Below, piece after piece: positions 43,233 through 52,203 of a DNA stretch of 64,000 nt. The stretch lies in the NCBI GenBank assembly GCA_965218765.1, contig CBDCLU010000002.1, forward strand, positions 1,674,001 through 1,738,000. The letters run 5' to 3'. The stretch is from JBBPYC01 sp965218765. Its GTDB lineage: Bacteria > Pseudomonadota > Gammaproteobacteria > Burkholderiales > Burkholderiaceae_C. Each line of letters opens with the position of its first letter. Position 1 is the first letter of the stretch. The notes under the pieces are model-generated. The model saw only the letters and a program-made list of their open reading frames with translations, was not told the origin of the DNA and did not search any database. Made by a program: the position numbers and the translations under genes.

Positions 43233-45092
43233 ATGCCACTACCCCCCGCCCCGAACAAACGCGCCGCCGTACTGCCGGCCCAGGCTTTTGAAGCGATGGC
43301 AGCAGATCGGTCGCCGCAGATGGAAGCGGCTGTCTCCGCCGCTTCGCAAGCCCTCGCAAGCAGGCCGCGTGGCCGCACGGCACGGGCCACAGCGTCGCCA
43401 CCGTCGTCAGCGCCGCATTTGCGTTCGGTGCAGCCAACAGCTCCGGTCAGCACACGCCGCAGCGGCGAAGCCGCGCTGTTCCGCGAGGCGCCCGAGCAGC
43501 GCGAATCGCCGGCGCCATCGACGACCAGCGCTCCATCGATGGTGCCGCTGGCCGAAGCAGCGGCCCAGTTGCCTGCTGCCCGGTCAGCCGACGTGTCTGC
43601 GACAGCGCCCGCGCGAGCCCCATCGGAGCGCGCGTCCCGGTCGACCGCGCGCGGCAGTCGAGGCACGAGCGGCCACAAGCCGAAAGCGGCGGCAAGCCGC
43701 ACGCGTCTATTCGTGCTCGACACCAACGTGCTGCTGCACGACCCGATGTGCCTGTTCCGCTTCGAAGAGCACGACGTTTTTCTGCCGATGGTGGTGCTCG
43801 AAGAGCTCGATGCGCACAAGAAAGGCATGACCGAAGTCGCACGCAACGCGCGGCAGACCAGCCGCTCGCTGGATGCACTTGCGGGCCATCAGGATGCCGA
43901 CATCAGCGCCGGCCTCGCGCTGGATCAGACCGGCCACGGCCAGGCGCGCGGGAAGCTGTTTTTCCAGACCCAGCCGCTCGACTTCAAGCTGCCCGCGAGC
44001 CTGCCGCAGGGCAAGGCCGACAACCAGATCCTCGGTGTGGTCGAAGCGCTCGGCAAGCTGCATGGGGCGCGCGAAGTCGTGCTGGTGTCCAAAGACATCA
44101 ACATGCGCGTCAAGGCGCGCGCGCTGGGCCTGGCTGCGGAGGATTACGAAAACGACAAGGTACTCGACGATGGCGAGCTGCTCTACAGCGGCACGCTCGC
44201 GCTACCGCCGGATTTCTGGACACGTCAGAGCAAGACGGTGGAAAGCTGGCAAAGCGGCAGCCACACGTTCTACCGGATCAGCGGGCCGATCGTGGCCGAG
44301 CTGCTGATCAACCAGTTCGTCTACTTCGAAGCGCCCGGCGAGCCGTCGCTGTTCGCGCGCGTGACCGAAATCCGCGACCGCACGGCGGTGCTGAAGACCT
44401 TGAAGGACTTCACGCACCAGAAAAACTCGGTCTGGGGCGTGACCGCGCGCAATCGCGAGCAGAACTTCGCGCTCAACGTGCTGATGGACCCGGAGGTCGA
44501 CTTTGTGAGCCTGACCGGCACGGCCGGCACCGGCAAGACGCTGATGGCGCTGGCCGCAGGCCTGACTCAGGTACTCGATGAGCGCCGCTACAGCGAGATC
44601 GTGATGACCCGCGCCACCGTGAGTGTCGGCGAGGACATCGGTTTTCTGCCCGGCACCGAGGAAGAAAAGATGGGCCCGTGGATGGGCGCGCTCGACGACA
44701 ACCTCGAATTCCTCGCCAAGGGCGAAGGCGGCGGCAGCGGCGCCGGCGAATGGGGGCGCGCGGCGACCAATGAACTGATCCGCTCGAAGATCAAGATCAA
44801 GAGCATGAACTTCATGCGTGGCCGCACGTTCCTTGCCAAATACGTGATCATCGACGAGGCGCAGAACCTGACGCCGAAGCAGATGAAGACGCTGGTCACG
44901 CGCGCGGGCCCCGGCACCAAAATAGTCTGCATGGGCAACCTCGCGCAGATCGACACGCCATATCTGACCGAAGGCTCATCCGGCCTCACGTTCGCGGTCG
45001 ATCGCTTCAAAGGCTGGCCGCACGGAGGACACATCCAGCTGGCGCGCGGCGAACGCTCGCGGCTCGCGGACTTCGCAAGCGAGGTGCTGTAG
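43233..45092 (+). CDS. PIN-PhoH fusion protein (PhoH2/YlaK type)
   Basis: A 619-residue two-domain protein. After a disordered Ala/Ser/Pro/Arg stretch (about 1-145), a PIN nuclease domain begins at RLFVLDTNVLLHDP (catalytic Asp) with VVLEELDAHKKG; then a PhoH ATPase follows with Walker A GTAGTGKTLMAL, Walker B YVIIDEAQNLTPKQ and MGNLAQIDTPYL. Related PhoH2 proteins are RNA helicases/RNases. ATG 43233 was chosen; GTG 43194 is also in frame. It is the second PhoH-type protein in the window. Confidence 0.92.
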   Translation: MPLPPAPNKRAAVLPAQAFEAMAADRSPQMEAAVSAASQALASRPRGRTARATASPPSSAPHLRSVQPTAPVSTRRSGEAALFREAPEQRESPAPSTTSAPSMVPLAEAAAQLPAARSADVSATAPARAPSERASRSTARGSRGTSGHKPKAAASRTRLFVLDTNVLLHDPMCLFRFEEHDVFLPMVVLEELDAHKKGMTEVARNARQTSRSLDALAGHQDADISAGLALDQTGHGQARGKLFFQTQPLDFKLPASLPQGKADNQILGVVEALGKLHGAREVVLVSKDINMRVKARALGLAAEDYENDKVLDDGELLYSGTLALPPDFWTRQSKTVESWQSGSHTFYRISGPIVAELLINQFVYFEAPGEPSLFARVTEIRDRTAVLKTLKDFTHQKNSVWGVTARNREQNFALNVLMDPEVDFVSLTGTAGTGKTLMALAAGLTQVLDERRYSEIVMTRATVSVGEDIGFLPGTEEEKMGPWMGALDDNLEFLAKGEGGGSGAGEWGRAATNELIRSKIKIKSMNFMRGRTFLAKYVIIDEAQNLTPKQMKTLVTRAGPGTKIVCMGNLAQIDTPYLTEGSSGLTFAVDRFKGWPHGGHIQLARGERSRLADFASEVL

Positions 45093-45106
45093 GCGCTGAT
45101 TTCCAG

Positions 45107-46951
45107 CTATCGCGTGAAGACCGCGAACTCATGCGGCGCCAGCACGTCGGGCGCCACCGGCTGACGGGAGCCGTACTTCTCGATTTCCGAGCGGAACAGC
45201 GGCTCGCGGCCGAACAGATCGGCCGGGAACGGCCGGGGGCCGTCCGCCAGATTGAACACGATCCGCAGATTCGGCACGGCTGCGTCGTCGACCGGACCGC
45301 GCAGGGCGTCGATCAGCGTGCCGAGTTCGCCGGTCACCTCAGCGGGCCGATGCGTGAAGTCGCGCAACGCGGCCGACTCGCGCCGCAGTTGCAGCAGATC
45401 CCGGTACAGCTCGCGCAGCCCTGCGCGAAATGCATCGTCCTCCCACTGCCAGCTCAGCACGGCCATGTCGCGCGTGCTTGAGGCAATCGGATCGGGCGGC
45501 GGCTCGGTCCGGCCGAAATAGCGAAATTCGTTCGCGCGCCCCTTGCGCACCGCGTCGATCAGCTGCTCGCCTTCGAAGCCACAGAAATAGTGGAACGGCG
45601 CCGACTCGCCGTACTCCTCGCCCTGGAACAACAGCGGCAGCCGGGTGCTGAGCAGCAGCAGACCCGCAGCGAGCCGGGTCGCGGCCGGCGGCAGCCTGGC
45701 CGCATGGCGCTCGCCCGCGTTGCCGTTGGCGATCTGATCGTGGTTCTGCGTGAACGCGACGATGCGGTCGCCTGGATAGTCGGTTGCGGGTGCGCCGTGG
45801 CGGCGGTCCCGAAACGGGCTGTAGCAGCCGTCGTTCACGTACACCTCGGCCAGCACTTTGGCGGCGGCTTGCGGCCCCGGCTCGAAGTCCGCGAAGTAAC
45901 CGCTTGCATCGCCGGTCAGCGCGACATGCATCGCATGATGGAAATCATCGTTCCAGACCCCGTCCAGACCGAAGCCGGCACCGGCCGGCCCGGTCGGCTC
46001 GATGAAGCGGCCGGCCTGATTGAAATCGTTCTCCGCGAACAGATACGCCGTGCGGCCCCGCACTGCCGCTTCGCGCCGCGCAACTTCGGCAATCTCGGCC
46101 AGGATCGGCTGCGGCGAGCGGTCATACATCTGGTCCGCCGCATCGAGCCGGAAGCCGTCAAAGCGGAAGTCGCGCACCCACATGCGCACGTTGTCCAGCA
46201 CCATCTGCCGCACCGGATCGCAGTGCGGGCCGTCGTAGTTGATCGCCGGGCCCCAGTCGGTCTTGTAGCGTTCGTTGAAATAATCGCCGAACTGCGGGAA
46301 CACGTTGCCGTCCGGCCCGAAGTGGTTGTAGACCACGTCCAGGAAGATCGCGAGACCCGCGCGGTGACACGCCGCGACCAGCCGCTGCAGCCCTTGCGGG
46401 CCGCCATACGAATGCTGCGGCGCGAACGGCAGCACGCCGTCATAGCCCCAGCCCTGGGTGCCTGCGAACTGCGCGACCGGCATCAGCTCGATCGCGGTGA
46501 TGCCGAGATCCTTCAACGCGTCGAGCCGCGGGATCACCGCGTCGAACGTACCCTCGGCCGTGAAGGTGCCGACGTGCAGCTCGTAGAACACGAGGTCGGC
46601 GCGCTGCGCAACGCCCGACCAGTCGCCTTCGTCCCACTCGAACCGATCGGTGAAGAACACGGCCGAGGCGCCGTGCGCACCGTCCGGCTGCCAGCGCGAC
46701 AGCGGGTCGGGCAGCGGATCGCCGCCATCGAGGCTGTATGCGTACCGGCGGCCGGGCTTCGCAGCGTCGGCTTCAGCTTCGAAATAGCCACGCCCGGATG
46801 CGTGCAGGTCGATCCGGCTCACGCTGCCCTCTGGATCGAGCACGAGCTCGACCCGCTTGGCTTTCGGCGCCCAGACGCGCCAGGTCGCACGACCCGATGA
46901 ATCAGAAAACGGCAGGACGCCGACAGGGGGAAGCAAAGGGTCGTCGATCAC
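45107..46951 (-). CDS. treZ: malto-oligosyltrehalose trehalohydrolase
   Basis: A 614-residue GH13 enzyme that releases trehalose from maltooligosyl-trehalose. The N-terminal beta-sandwich (VWAPKAKRVELVL) precedes the barrel with DVVYNHFGPDGNVF, nucleophile Asp in FDGFRLDAADQM, acid/base Glu in YLFAENDF and transition-state Asp in FTQNHDQIAN. The length is normal. The start codon is GTG. Usually TreZ is encoded with TreY and often a glycogen-debranching enzyme; no partner is seen within this window. Confidence 0.95.
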   Translation of the reverse strand: MIDDPLLPPVGVLPFSDSSGRATWRVWAPKAKRVELVLDPEGSVSRIDLHASGRGYFEAEADAAKPGRRYAYSLDGGDPLPDPLSRWQPDGAHGASAVFFTDRFEWDEGDWSGVAQRADLVFYELHVGTFTAEGTFDAVIPRLDALKDLGITAIELMPVAQFAGTQGWGYDGVLPFAPQHSYGGPQGLQRLVAACHRAGLAIFLDVVYNHFGPDGNVFPQFGDYFNERYKTDWGPAINYDGPHCDPVRQMVLDNVRMWVRDFRFDGFRLDAADQMYDRSPQPILAEIAEVARREAAVRGRTAYLFAENDFNQAGRFIEPTGPAGAGFGLDGVWNDDFHHAMHVALTGDASGYFADFEPGPQAAAKVLAEVYVNDGCYSPFRDRRHGAPATDYPGDRIVAFTQNHDQIANGNAGERHAARLPPAATRLAAGLLLLSTRLPLLFQGEEYGESAPFHYFCGFEGEQLIDAVRKGRANEFRYFGRTEPPPDPIASSTRDMAVLSWQWEDDAFRAGLRELYRDLLQLRRESAALRDFTHRPAEVTGELGTLIDALRGPVDDAAVPNLRIVFNLADGPRPFPADLFGREPLFRSEIEKYGSRQPVAPDVLAPHEFAVFTR

Positions 46952-47166
46952 GGCAATGGTTCATCGGTTGATTGCAAGGCGGGCGCGATTATCGCGGCGG
47001 CGGCAGGCGATCGATGTCCGTGCGAAGCTGCGGATTCGAGTAGGACCAGGTCCGGACCACCTGTCGCGGCGCTGCGATCGGTTGCGTAACGGCAAAGGCG
47101 CTGCCGCACGCGGCAACAGCTGTGCCAGCGTTTTGCCGGGCTGGTCGCCACGGTTTTTTTGACTGC

Positions 47167-47612
47167 CTAAAGCTGGTCCATCGGCACGCCCATCGCATTT
47201 GCGATCAGCTTGAGGTCGTGGCCGTCGATGGCGAACAAGCCAAAGCGAAACTTGGCACCCCAATGCTTGCGGTCTTCGACGAAGTCGAAGGCGTCCAGCA
47301 GTGGTGCAATGGGCGCTTCGTTTGACGGCAGGTACTTCACGTCCCGGCGCCAGGGCACCAAGCCGTCCCCCTGTCGAACTGGTACGGCTCGCCGGGCTGC
47401 ACGATGCCGATCGAGACGAAGCTTTGCAGCTTGTCCTTGCCACCAAGCGTCGTGGCCGGGGCGTAGTAAACAACTCGATCGCCGGGCGCGATGCGCATAA
47501 GCGGCGCATGCTTGCCGTGGCCAAGTTGCATGAAGGCAAGCGGCAGATGGTCGCGCCCGCGCCGCGCATGTTCGGCGCTGGCAACGGCGATCCAGTTGCG
47601 TGGTTGGCTCAT
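47167..47612 (-). pseudogene. EVE-domain protein (UPF0310), frameshifted
   Basis: The first part (WIAVASAEHARRG, then APLMRIAPGDRVVYYAPAT, LGGKDKLQSF, QPGEPYQFDRG) and the second part (LVPWRRDVKYLPSNEAPIAPLLDAFDF, WGAKFRFGLFAIDGHDLKLIA) are consecutive pieces of one EVE domain, a fold that binds modified nucleic-acid bases. They are in different frames. The break falls in a run of five C on the plus strand (47367-47371); one more base restores a 148-residue protein. It is either a fresh loss of function or a sequencing error in a homopolymer. Confidence 0.85.
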
Positions 47613-47864
47613 TCTCGTCCTGACAAAAGCAGGAGCAGTTGGCGATGGACGCAGCCGATCAGGTGGTTCGTAGGCGCGGAAAAATTCGGAAGTAAGAAGC
47701 CCTCATCTGGCTCATGAATTGCCGATAAGGACAAGGTCGTCTGCGACACGACCGCTATCAACACCATAGCAACAAGCGATTGCTATCCGCGCGCTTCCGG
47801 CCTGTTTGACTCAAAAATCAGATGAAATGCCTGTATTGGGACCAACGGGCTGACCGCGGCCAGC

Positions 47865-50327
47865 TCACCAGTCCCCACTTGCCCCGATCGCCAGGCTCTC
47901 GAACCGCGTGAGTGGTTTCAGGAACGCGAGTTTGCAGACGCCGGTTGGCCCGTTTCTCTGCTTGCCGATGATGACCTCGGCGACACCCGGCTCCTTGCTG
48001 TCCTTGTTGTAGTAGTCATCACGGTAGATGAACATGATGACGTCCGCGTCCTGTTCTATCGCACCGGATTCACGCAAATCGCTCATCATCGGGCGCTTGT
48101 CAGCGCGCGTCTCCACGCTGCGGTTCAGCTGTGACAGCGCGATCACCGGGCATTGCAGCTCTTTCGCGAGCATCTTCAGGCCGCGCGAGATTTCGCCAAG
48201 TTCGGTCGCGCGGTTTTCGTCGCTCGACGTTGAGCCGCTCATGAGCTGCAGGTAGTCCACCACGATCAGGCCGAGCTTGCCGCACTGGCGCGCAAGCCGT
48301 CTGGCGTTCGCGCGCAATTCGCTCGGCGTGAGGCCCGGCGTCTCGTCGATATGCAGCGACACGTGCCGCAGCTTCTCGATTGCTTCCGTGAGCCGCGGCC
48401 ACTCGTCGTCGGTCAGCTTGCCGGTGCGCAGGTGCGTCTGGTCGATGCGGCCGATCGAGCCGACCACGCGGACGGCGAGTTGCGACGCGCCCATTTCCAT
48501 CGAGAACACCGCCACGGGCAACTGCTCGTTGAGCGCGACATGTTCGGCGATGTTGATGGCTAAGGCAGTGTTGTGCGTGACCACATCACCGTCGGTCAGG
48601 TAGAGGCGGCTCGGATGACTGACGGAGATGCACTGGCATGGTGCCACGCGGGTCGGCTCGATCGACTTCACGGTCAGGCGTTTCTGCCGAGTCCAGGCGG
48701 CCGGCGCCCTGAGTTGCTTGGCCGACAGCAGGAACAGGCTGCGCGGCTCGGGATGCGAGATGTGGCAGACATAGGCTGGCAAGCCTGGCACACGCAGGCC
48801 AGCAATGAACGCGCCCTGGGGTTGCTTGTCCGCGATGGAGCACCAACCGCCCAGCGAACGCACCAGCTCGGCCATGTCCTGCGCCAGCTGCTTGCTCGAC
48901 GTCGAAAACCGAACGCTGCCCCAGCGTTCGATCCAGCCATCCGAGTCCAGCAATCCGCGCAGCAAATCCAACCGCGCGCAACGGGCCGCTTCCAGATACA
49001 GGCGAGGAATGAACTTGCGATCACCCGGCAGGCCCGACAGACGCAGGCTCTCCAGCACCAGTCGCAGTGGGTTTGGTTGGACACCAGCATGCCCTGCCGC
49101 ATGCGCGCCGGCCCGACGCACCACGCGGTAGTCGTCCTTCCCCGCGCAAGTCACGGTCAGCACCGGATCGATCCGTGCCGTCATGTGCGCCAACACTTCT
49201 GGCTCGGCCGTGGAAAACCGAACGCTGCCCGAGCCCGTCAGGTCACCGTCACCAATCAGGCAGCCAAGTACCCAAGGATCGACCGGCAACGGTTCCAGAT
49301 GCCCGAAGTCTCCGCTCGCACGCTCGACCCAGATTCGATCCTTGTAGCGTGCGCGCTTCAGCAGCTCGGCGAGTGCGTCGGTGGAGACGACGCGCGGTTG
49401 CATCCAATGCCGGCACGACACTTTCCAGAAATGTTCGCCGCAACATTCCGCCGATCGGCCATCGGAGAACGTCACGCGATGCACAGGTTTCTCGCCCTGC
49501 GGAAATACGCCGGTCACGATCGACGGGCGGCCATCGACGGATGCCAGCGCATCGCCGACTTCGAGCGCGCCCATGCGCTTCCAGCCGGTCAGTGTGCGCA
49601 CGTTCGCATCGAGCGGCTGCGCCTTGCCCATGCTCGGCCTGGCAGCCAGCACCACCAGGTCCCCGGCTTGAAACCCTGAGGTCATCCGATCAAGGTCATA
49701 GAACCCGGTAGGCACCCCCGTGATGTCGTTCGGGTTGTCGGCCATCTCCTGCACGCGATCGAGCAGCTTGACGACCAGCGAATCCATGCCCTGAAACCCC
49801 TGCTTCGAGCGCGAACCTTCCTCACCGATGTTGAAGATCTTCTGTTCGGCCTCGTCAAGGATCTTGTCGACCGCGCGGCCTTGCGTATTGAACGAATTTG
49901 TCGCGATCTCGTCGCTGGCGGTGATGAGCTTGCGCAGGATCGAGCGCTCGCGCACGATCTCCGCATAGCGGCGGATGTTCGAGGCGCTCGGCACATATTG
50001 CGCGAGCGAGTTCAGATACAGCAGGCCGCCGACCTCGTCGGACTTCGCCGTCGACTGAAGCCGCTCGAACACGGTGATCACATCGGCGGGTTTGGACTCG
50101 TTGACCAGCGCAAAGATCACCTCGTAGATCAGCCGGTGCTCGTACCGATAGAAGTCGCCGGGCACCAGCAGATCGCCGATTCGGTCCCAGGCGCTGTTGT
50201 CGAGCAACAGGCCGCCGAGCACGCTGGATTCGGCTTCGACCGAGTGCGGCGGGATGCGCAGCTGCGCGATCTGGCGGTCGAAGCGGTCGCCCTGGTCCGG
50301 GTTGAGAGGCGGAGAAACGGTGGACAT
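47865..50327 (-). CDS. dnaB: replicative DNA helicase DnaB, interrupted by an in-frame intein
   Basis: The 820-residue precursor contains a 469-residue DnaB plus a 351-residue intein. The N-terminal primase-interaction domain (RIPPHSVEAESSVLGGLL) leads to the RecA-like motor (GVPTGFYDLDRMTSGFQAGDLVVLAARPSMGK), which is split inside Walker A and resumes TALAINIAEHVAL. Further on are FSMEMGASQL, the Walker B LIVVDYLQLMSG, VIALSQLNRSVETR and DADVIMFIYRDDYY. Splicing is required to rebuild the P-loop GK-T, so the essential helicase depends on intein excision. AAGGAG precedes ATG 50327. It is transcribed after, and separated by a terminator from, the rpsF-rplI operon. Confidence 0.97.
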   Translation of the reverse strand: MSTVSPPLNPDQGDRFDRQIAQLRIPPHSVEAESSVLGGLLLDNSAWDRIGDLLVPGDFYRYEHRLIYEVIFALVNESKPADVITVFERLQSTAKSDEVGGLLYLNSLAQYVPSASNIRRYAEIVRERSILRKLITASDEIATNSFNTQGRAVDKILDEAEQKIFNIGEEGSRSKQGFQGMDSLVVKLLDRVQEMADNPNDITGVPTGFYDLDRMTSGFQAGDLVVLAARPSMGKAQPLDANVRTLTGWKRMGALEVGDALASVDGRPSIVTGVFPQGEKPVHRVTFSDGRSAECCGEHFWKVSCRHWMQPRVVSTDALAELLKRARYKDRIWVERASGDFGHLEPLPVDPWVLGCLIGDGDLTGSGSVRFSTAEPEVLAHMTARIDPVLTVTCAGKDDYRVVRRAGAHAAGHAGVQPNPLRLVLESLRLSGLPGDRKFIPRLYLEAARCARLDLLRGLLDSDGWIERWGSVRFSTSSKQLAQDMAELVRSLGGWCSIADKQPQGAFIAGLRVPGLPAYVCHISHPEPRSLFLLSAKQLRAPAAWTRQKRLTVKSIEPTRVAPCQCISVSHPSRLYLTDGDVVTHNTALAINIAEHVALNEQLPVAVFSMEMGASQLAVRVVGSIGRIDQTHLRTGKLTDDEWPRLTEAIEKLRHVSLHIDETPGLTPSELRANARRLARQCGKLGLIVVDYLQLMSGSTSSDENRATELGEISRGLKMLAKELQCPVIALSQLNRSVETRADKRPMMSDLRESGAIEQDADVIMFIYRDDYYNKDSKEPGVAEVIIGKQRNGPTGVCKLAFLKPLTRFESLAIGASGDW
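48570..49622 (-). mobile_element. DnaB intein, class 3-like, with LAGLIDADG homing endonuclease domain
   Basis: Residues 236-586 of the precursor. It begins Ala-Gln-Pro at GK^A, so no Cys/Ser/Thr is present at position 1. Block B holds EHFWKV (Trp301); block F has CQCISVSHPSRLYL (Cys566 as candidate initiating nucleophile); block G is VVTHN^T (Asn586, Thr587). Trp-Cys-Thr in these places is the diagnostic set of class 3 inteins, which start splicing from the block F Cys. The endonuclease region contains LGCLIGDGD (Asp360) and LRGLLDSDGW (Asp463), both acidic residues intact, so homing activity may persist. GC content is like the host gene. Confidence 0.9.
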
Positions 50328-50459
50328 GGGGCTCCTTGAAAACGCCGCTCCATGCTAGCGGCGCCAGCCGTCCACGTCATCGCAAAAAGCTGTGAATAAG
50401 CAGTGGGCAGGCTGTGTCCAGTCGGTGCAAAAGCAGCTGCGCGTGCCAACACAGAACGC

Positions 50460-50495
50460 AAAAAAAAGGCCGCCGAAGCCCTCGCTTCAGCGGCC
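50460..50495 (-). terminator. intrinsic terminator of the rpsF-priB-rpsR-rplI operon
   Basis: On the minus strand GGCCGCTGAAGC-GAGG-GCTTCGGCGGCC, a 12-bp stem with one T-G pair, is followed by a run of eight T. It lies about 30 bases after the rplI stop and before dnaB. Confidence 0.9.
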
Positions 50496-50526
50496 CTGCT
50501 CCGACGCGGAACCCGGGATGTTCGCG

Positions 50527-50979
50527 TTACGCGGTTTCGCCGTACACCGACACCGGCACGTCCACCGTCACGTCCGTGTGCAGGCTCACGCTCACGGTGT
50601 TGTCGCTCACGGTCTTGATCGGGCCATGCGGCAGCCGCACTTGCGATTTGACGACCTTGTAGCCGAGCTTGTTCAGCTCTTCGGCTACGTCGGCGTTCGT
50701 GACGGAGCCGAACAGGCGGCCATCGACGCCGGCTTTCTGCGTGAGCTTCACGGTCACACCGGCCAGTTTTTCGCCTTGTGTCTTGGCTTCGGCCAGCTTG
50801 GCGGCAGCGGCTTTTTCAAGCTCCTGACGCTTGGCTTCGAACTCTTCTTTCGCCGCTGCCGTGGCGCGCCGTGCACGGCCGGTCGGGATCAGGAAATTGC
50901 GTGCATAGCCGTCTTTCACCTTGACGACTTCGCCGAGGTTGCCGACGTTGACGACCTTGTCCAACAGGATGATTTGCAT
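50527..50979 (-). CDS. rplI: 50S ribosomal protein L9
   Basis: A 150-residue L9: MQIILLDKVVNVGNLGEVVKVKDGYARNFLIP is the conserved N-terminal rRNA-binding domain; a long helix (about 40-75) leads to the C-terminal domain with RLFGSVTNADVAEEL. Last gene of the operon, followed by a strong terminator. Confidence 0.98.
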   Translation of the reverse strand: MQIILLDKVVNVGNLGEVVKVKDGYARNFLIPTGRARRATAAAKEEFEAKRQELEKAAAAKLAEAKTQGEKLAGVTVKLTQKAGVDGRLFGSVTNADVAEELNKLGYKVVKSQVRLPHGPIKTVSDNTVSVSLHTDVTVDVPVSVYGETA

Positions 50980-51004
50980 GATGTATGGTCCTTCGTCGCG
51001 CGGG

Positions 51005-51286
51005 TCAGACGCGGTGCTGGTCGGTGTAGGGCAGCAGCGCCAAGAAGCGCGCGCGCTTGATCGCGGTATTCAGCTGGCGCTGGTAGATCGCGCGCGTGCC
51101 GGTCAGGCGCGCGGGCACGATCTTGCCGTTCTCGCCGATGAAGTCGCGCAGCACGTCCATATCCTTGTAATCGATCTGCTCGACACCAGCGACGGTGAAG
51201 CGGCAGAAGCGCTTGCGTTTGAACAGCAGCGACTGGGTGTTGCGCTTGGGCCGCTTGTCGCGGTTGAATTTCTTGAAAGCTGGCAT
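51005..51286 (-). CDS. rpsR: 30S ribosomal protein S18
   Basis: A 93-residue S18 with CRFTVAGVEQIDYKDMDVLRDFI and GKIVPARLTGTRAIYQRQLNTAIKRARFLALLPY, the conserved 16S-binding core. An N-terminal basic extension (FKKFNRDKRPKRNTQS) is usual in Burkholderiales. It pairs with S6 (rpsF) in the subunit platform. Confidence 0.98.
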   Translation of the reverse strand: MPAFKKFNRDKRPKRNTQSLLFKRKRFCRFTVAGVEQIDYKDMDVLRDFIGENGKIVPARLTGTRAIYQRQLNTAIKRARFLALLPYTDQHRV

Positions 51287-51328
51287 GGAACGAACTACCT
51301 ATTCAAATGGTGTGGATGGCGTTGACAG

Positions 51329-51625
51329 TCACTGTATATCCAACGCCGCAAAGTCCTGTATATGCAGCACCGATGCGACGCCGCGGGCCGGTGTCGCCAG
51401 GAAGCCGACGAACCGCCAGTGGCTGCCGACCGGTTGGCCGTTGAGCCGCTCGGCCAGCGCGCCGAACGCGACCGCCTTGAGCTTCGTCTTCACCTGCCGC
51501 AACTGCCCGGCTTCGTCGATCTGCGACTCGTGTTCAAGCTTCAGATCGAAGGCCGGCAGTTGAGCGGGTGTGTAGCGAAGCACGCCGACTTCCGTGATGC
51601 AGGCGCTGATCACCAACTGATTCAA
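51329..51625 (-). CDS. priB: primosomal replication protein N (PriB)
   Basis: A 98-residue single-stranded-DNA-binding OB-fold protein for PriA-dependent replication restart. LRYTPAQLPAFDLKLEHESQIDEAGQLRQVK and GSHWRFVGFLATPARGVASVLHIQDF match PriB. The start is TTG at 51625 (encoding MNQLVIS); no ATG exists in the right position and no strong ribosome-binding site precedes it, so translation may depend on rpsF upstream. Its presence between rpsF and rpsR is a beta/gamma-proteobacterial trait. Confidence 0.92.
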   Translation of the reverse strand: MNQLVISACITEVGVLRYTPAQLPAFDLKLEHESQIDEAGQLRQVKTKLKAVAFGALAERLNGQPVGSHWRFVGFLATPARGVASVLHIQDFAALDIQ

Positions 51626-51642
51626 GCGCCGGCGCCGTCAGC

Positions 51643-51674
51643 GGGCAATCGGGCAATCGGGCAATCGGGCTGTC
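51643..51674. repeat. octamer tandem repeat between rpsF and priB
   Basis: GGGCAATC occurs three times in perfect tandem (51643-51666) and once more as GGGCTGTC (51667-51674). It fills most of the 54-base gap between the rpsF stop and the priB TTG. It is too short and too small a unit for CRISPR; slippage could vary its length and so change rpsF-priB spacing. Confidence 0.9.
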
Positions 51675-51679
51675 GAACT

Positions 51680-52048
51680 TCAGTTGGCGACCTGCTCGGA
51701 CGGCTGCGCGCGGCGCGCTTCCTCGCGCTCCACGGTCTTCATCATCGGCGACGGATTGGTGTCGGCCTTGTCGCGCAGCACGGTCAGATGGCGCAGCACG
51801 GCGTCGTTGAACTTGAACGCATGCTCGATCTCGGCCATCACGGCCTGATCGGCTTCGATGTTCACGCACAGGTAGTGCGCCTTGTTCAGCTTGTTGATCT
51901 GATAGGCCAGCTGGCGCCGGCCCCAGTCTTCCACGCGGTGGATCTTGCCGCCGCCGGCCGTGATCATGCCTTTGTAGCGATCGAGCATGGCAGGCACCTG
52001 CTCGCTTTGATCCGGGTGGATCAGCAGGATGATTTCGTAATGACGCAT
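51680..52048 (-). CDS. rpsF: 30S ribosomal protein S6
   Basis: A 122-residue S6: MRHYEIILLIHPDQSEQVPAMLDRYK, VEDWGRRQLAYQINKLNKAHYL and RHLTVLRDKADTNPSPMMK are conserved. AAGGAGCTGTGC before ATG 52048 is a clear ribosome-binding site. First gene of the rpsF-priB-rpsR-rplI operon. Confidence 0.98.
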   Translation of the reverse strand: MRHYEIILLIHPDQSEQVPAMLDRYKGMITAGGGKIHRVEDWGRRQLAYQINKLNKAHYLCVNIEADQAVMAEIEHAFKFNDAVLRHLTVLRDKADTNPSPMMKTVEREEARRAQPSEQVAN

Positions 52049-52203
52049 GCACAGCTCCTTGTGGTTGAAGCCGCCCCGTTTTGAAACAAATTCCCGTGTC
52101 CGCTGCGACGACGGACACCGCTGGGTGCGGCAAGGCAAAGCCGACGATTATAAGCCGCCGGCCTTAGGACCACGCGGCTCGGGCGACCGCAGTCCGAATG
52201 GGC

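Noticed and set aside
51643..51674. CRISPR-like array
   Set aside because: The 8-base unit repeats without spacers and no cas gene is nearby.
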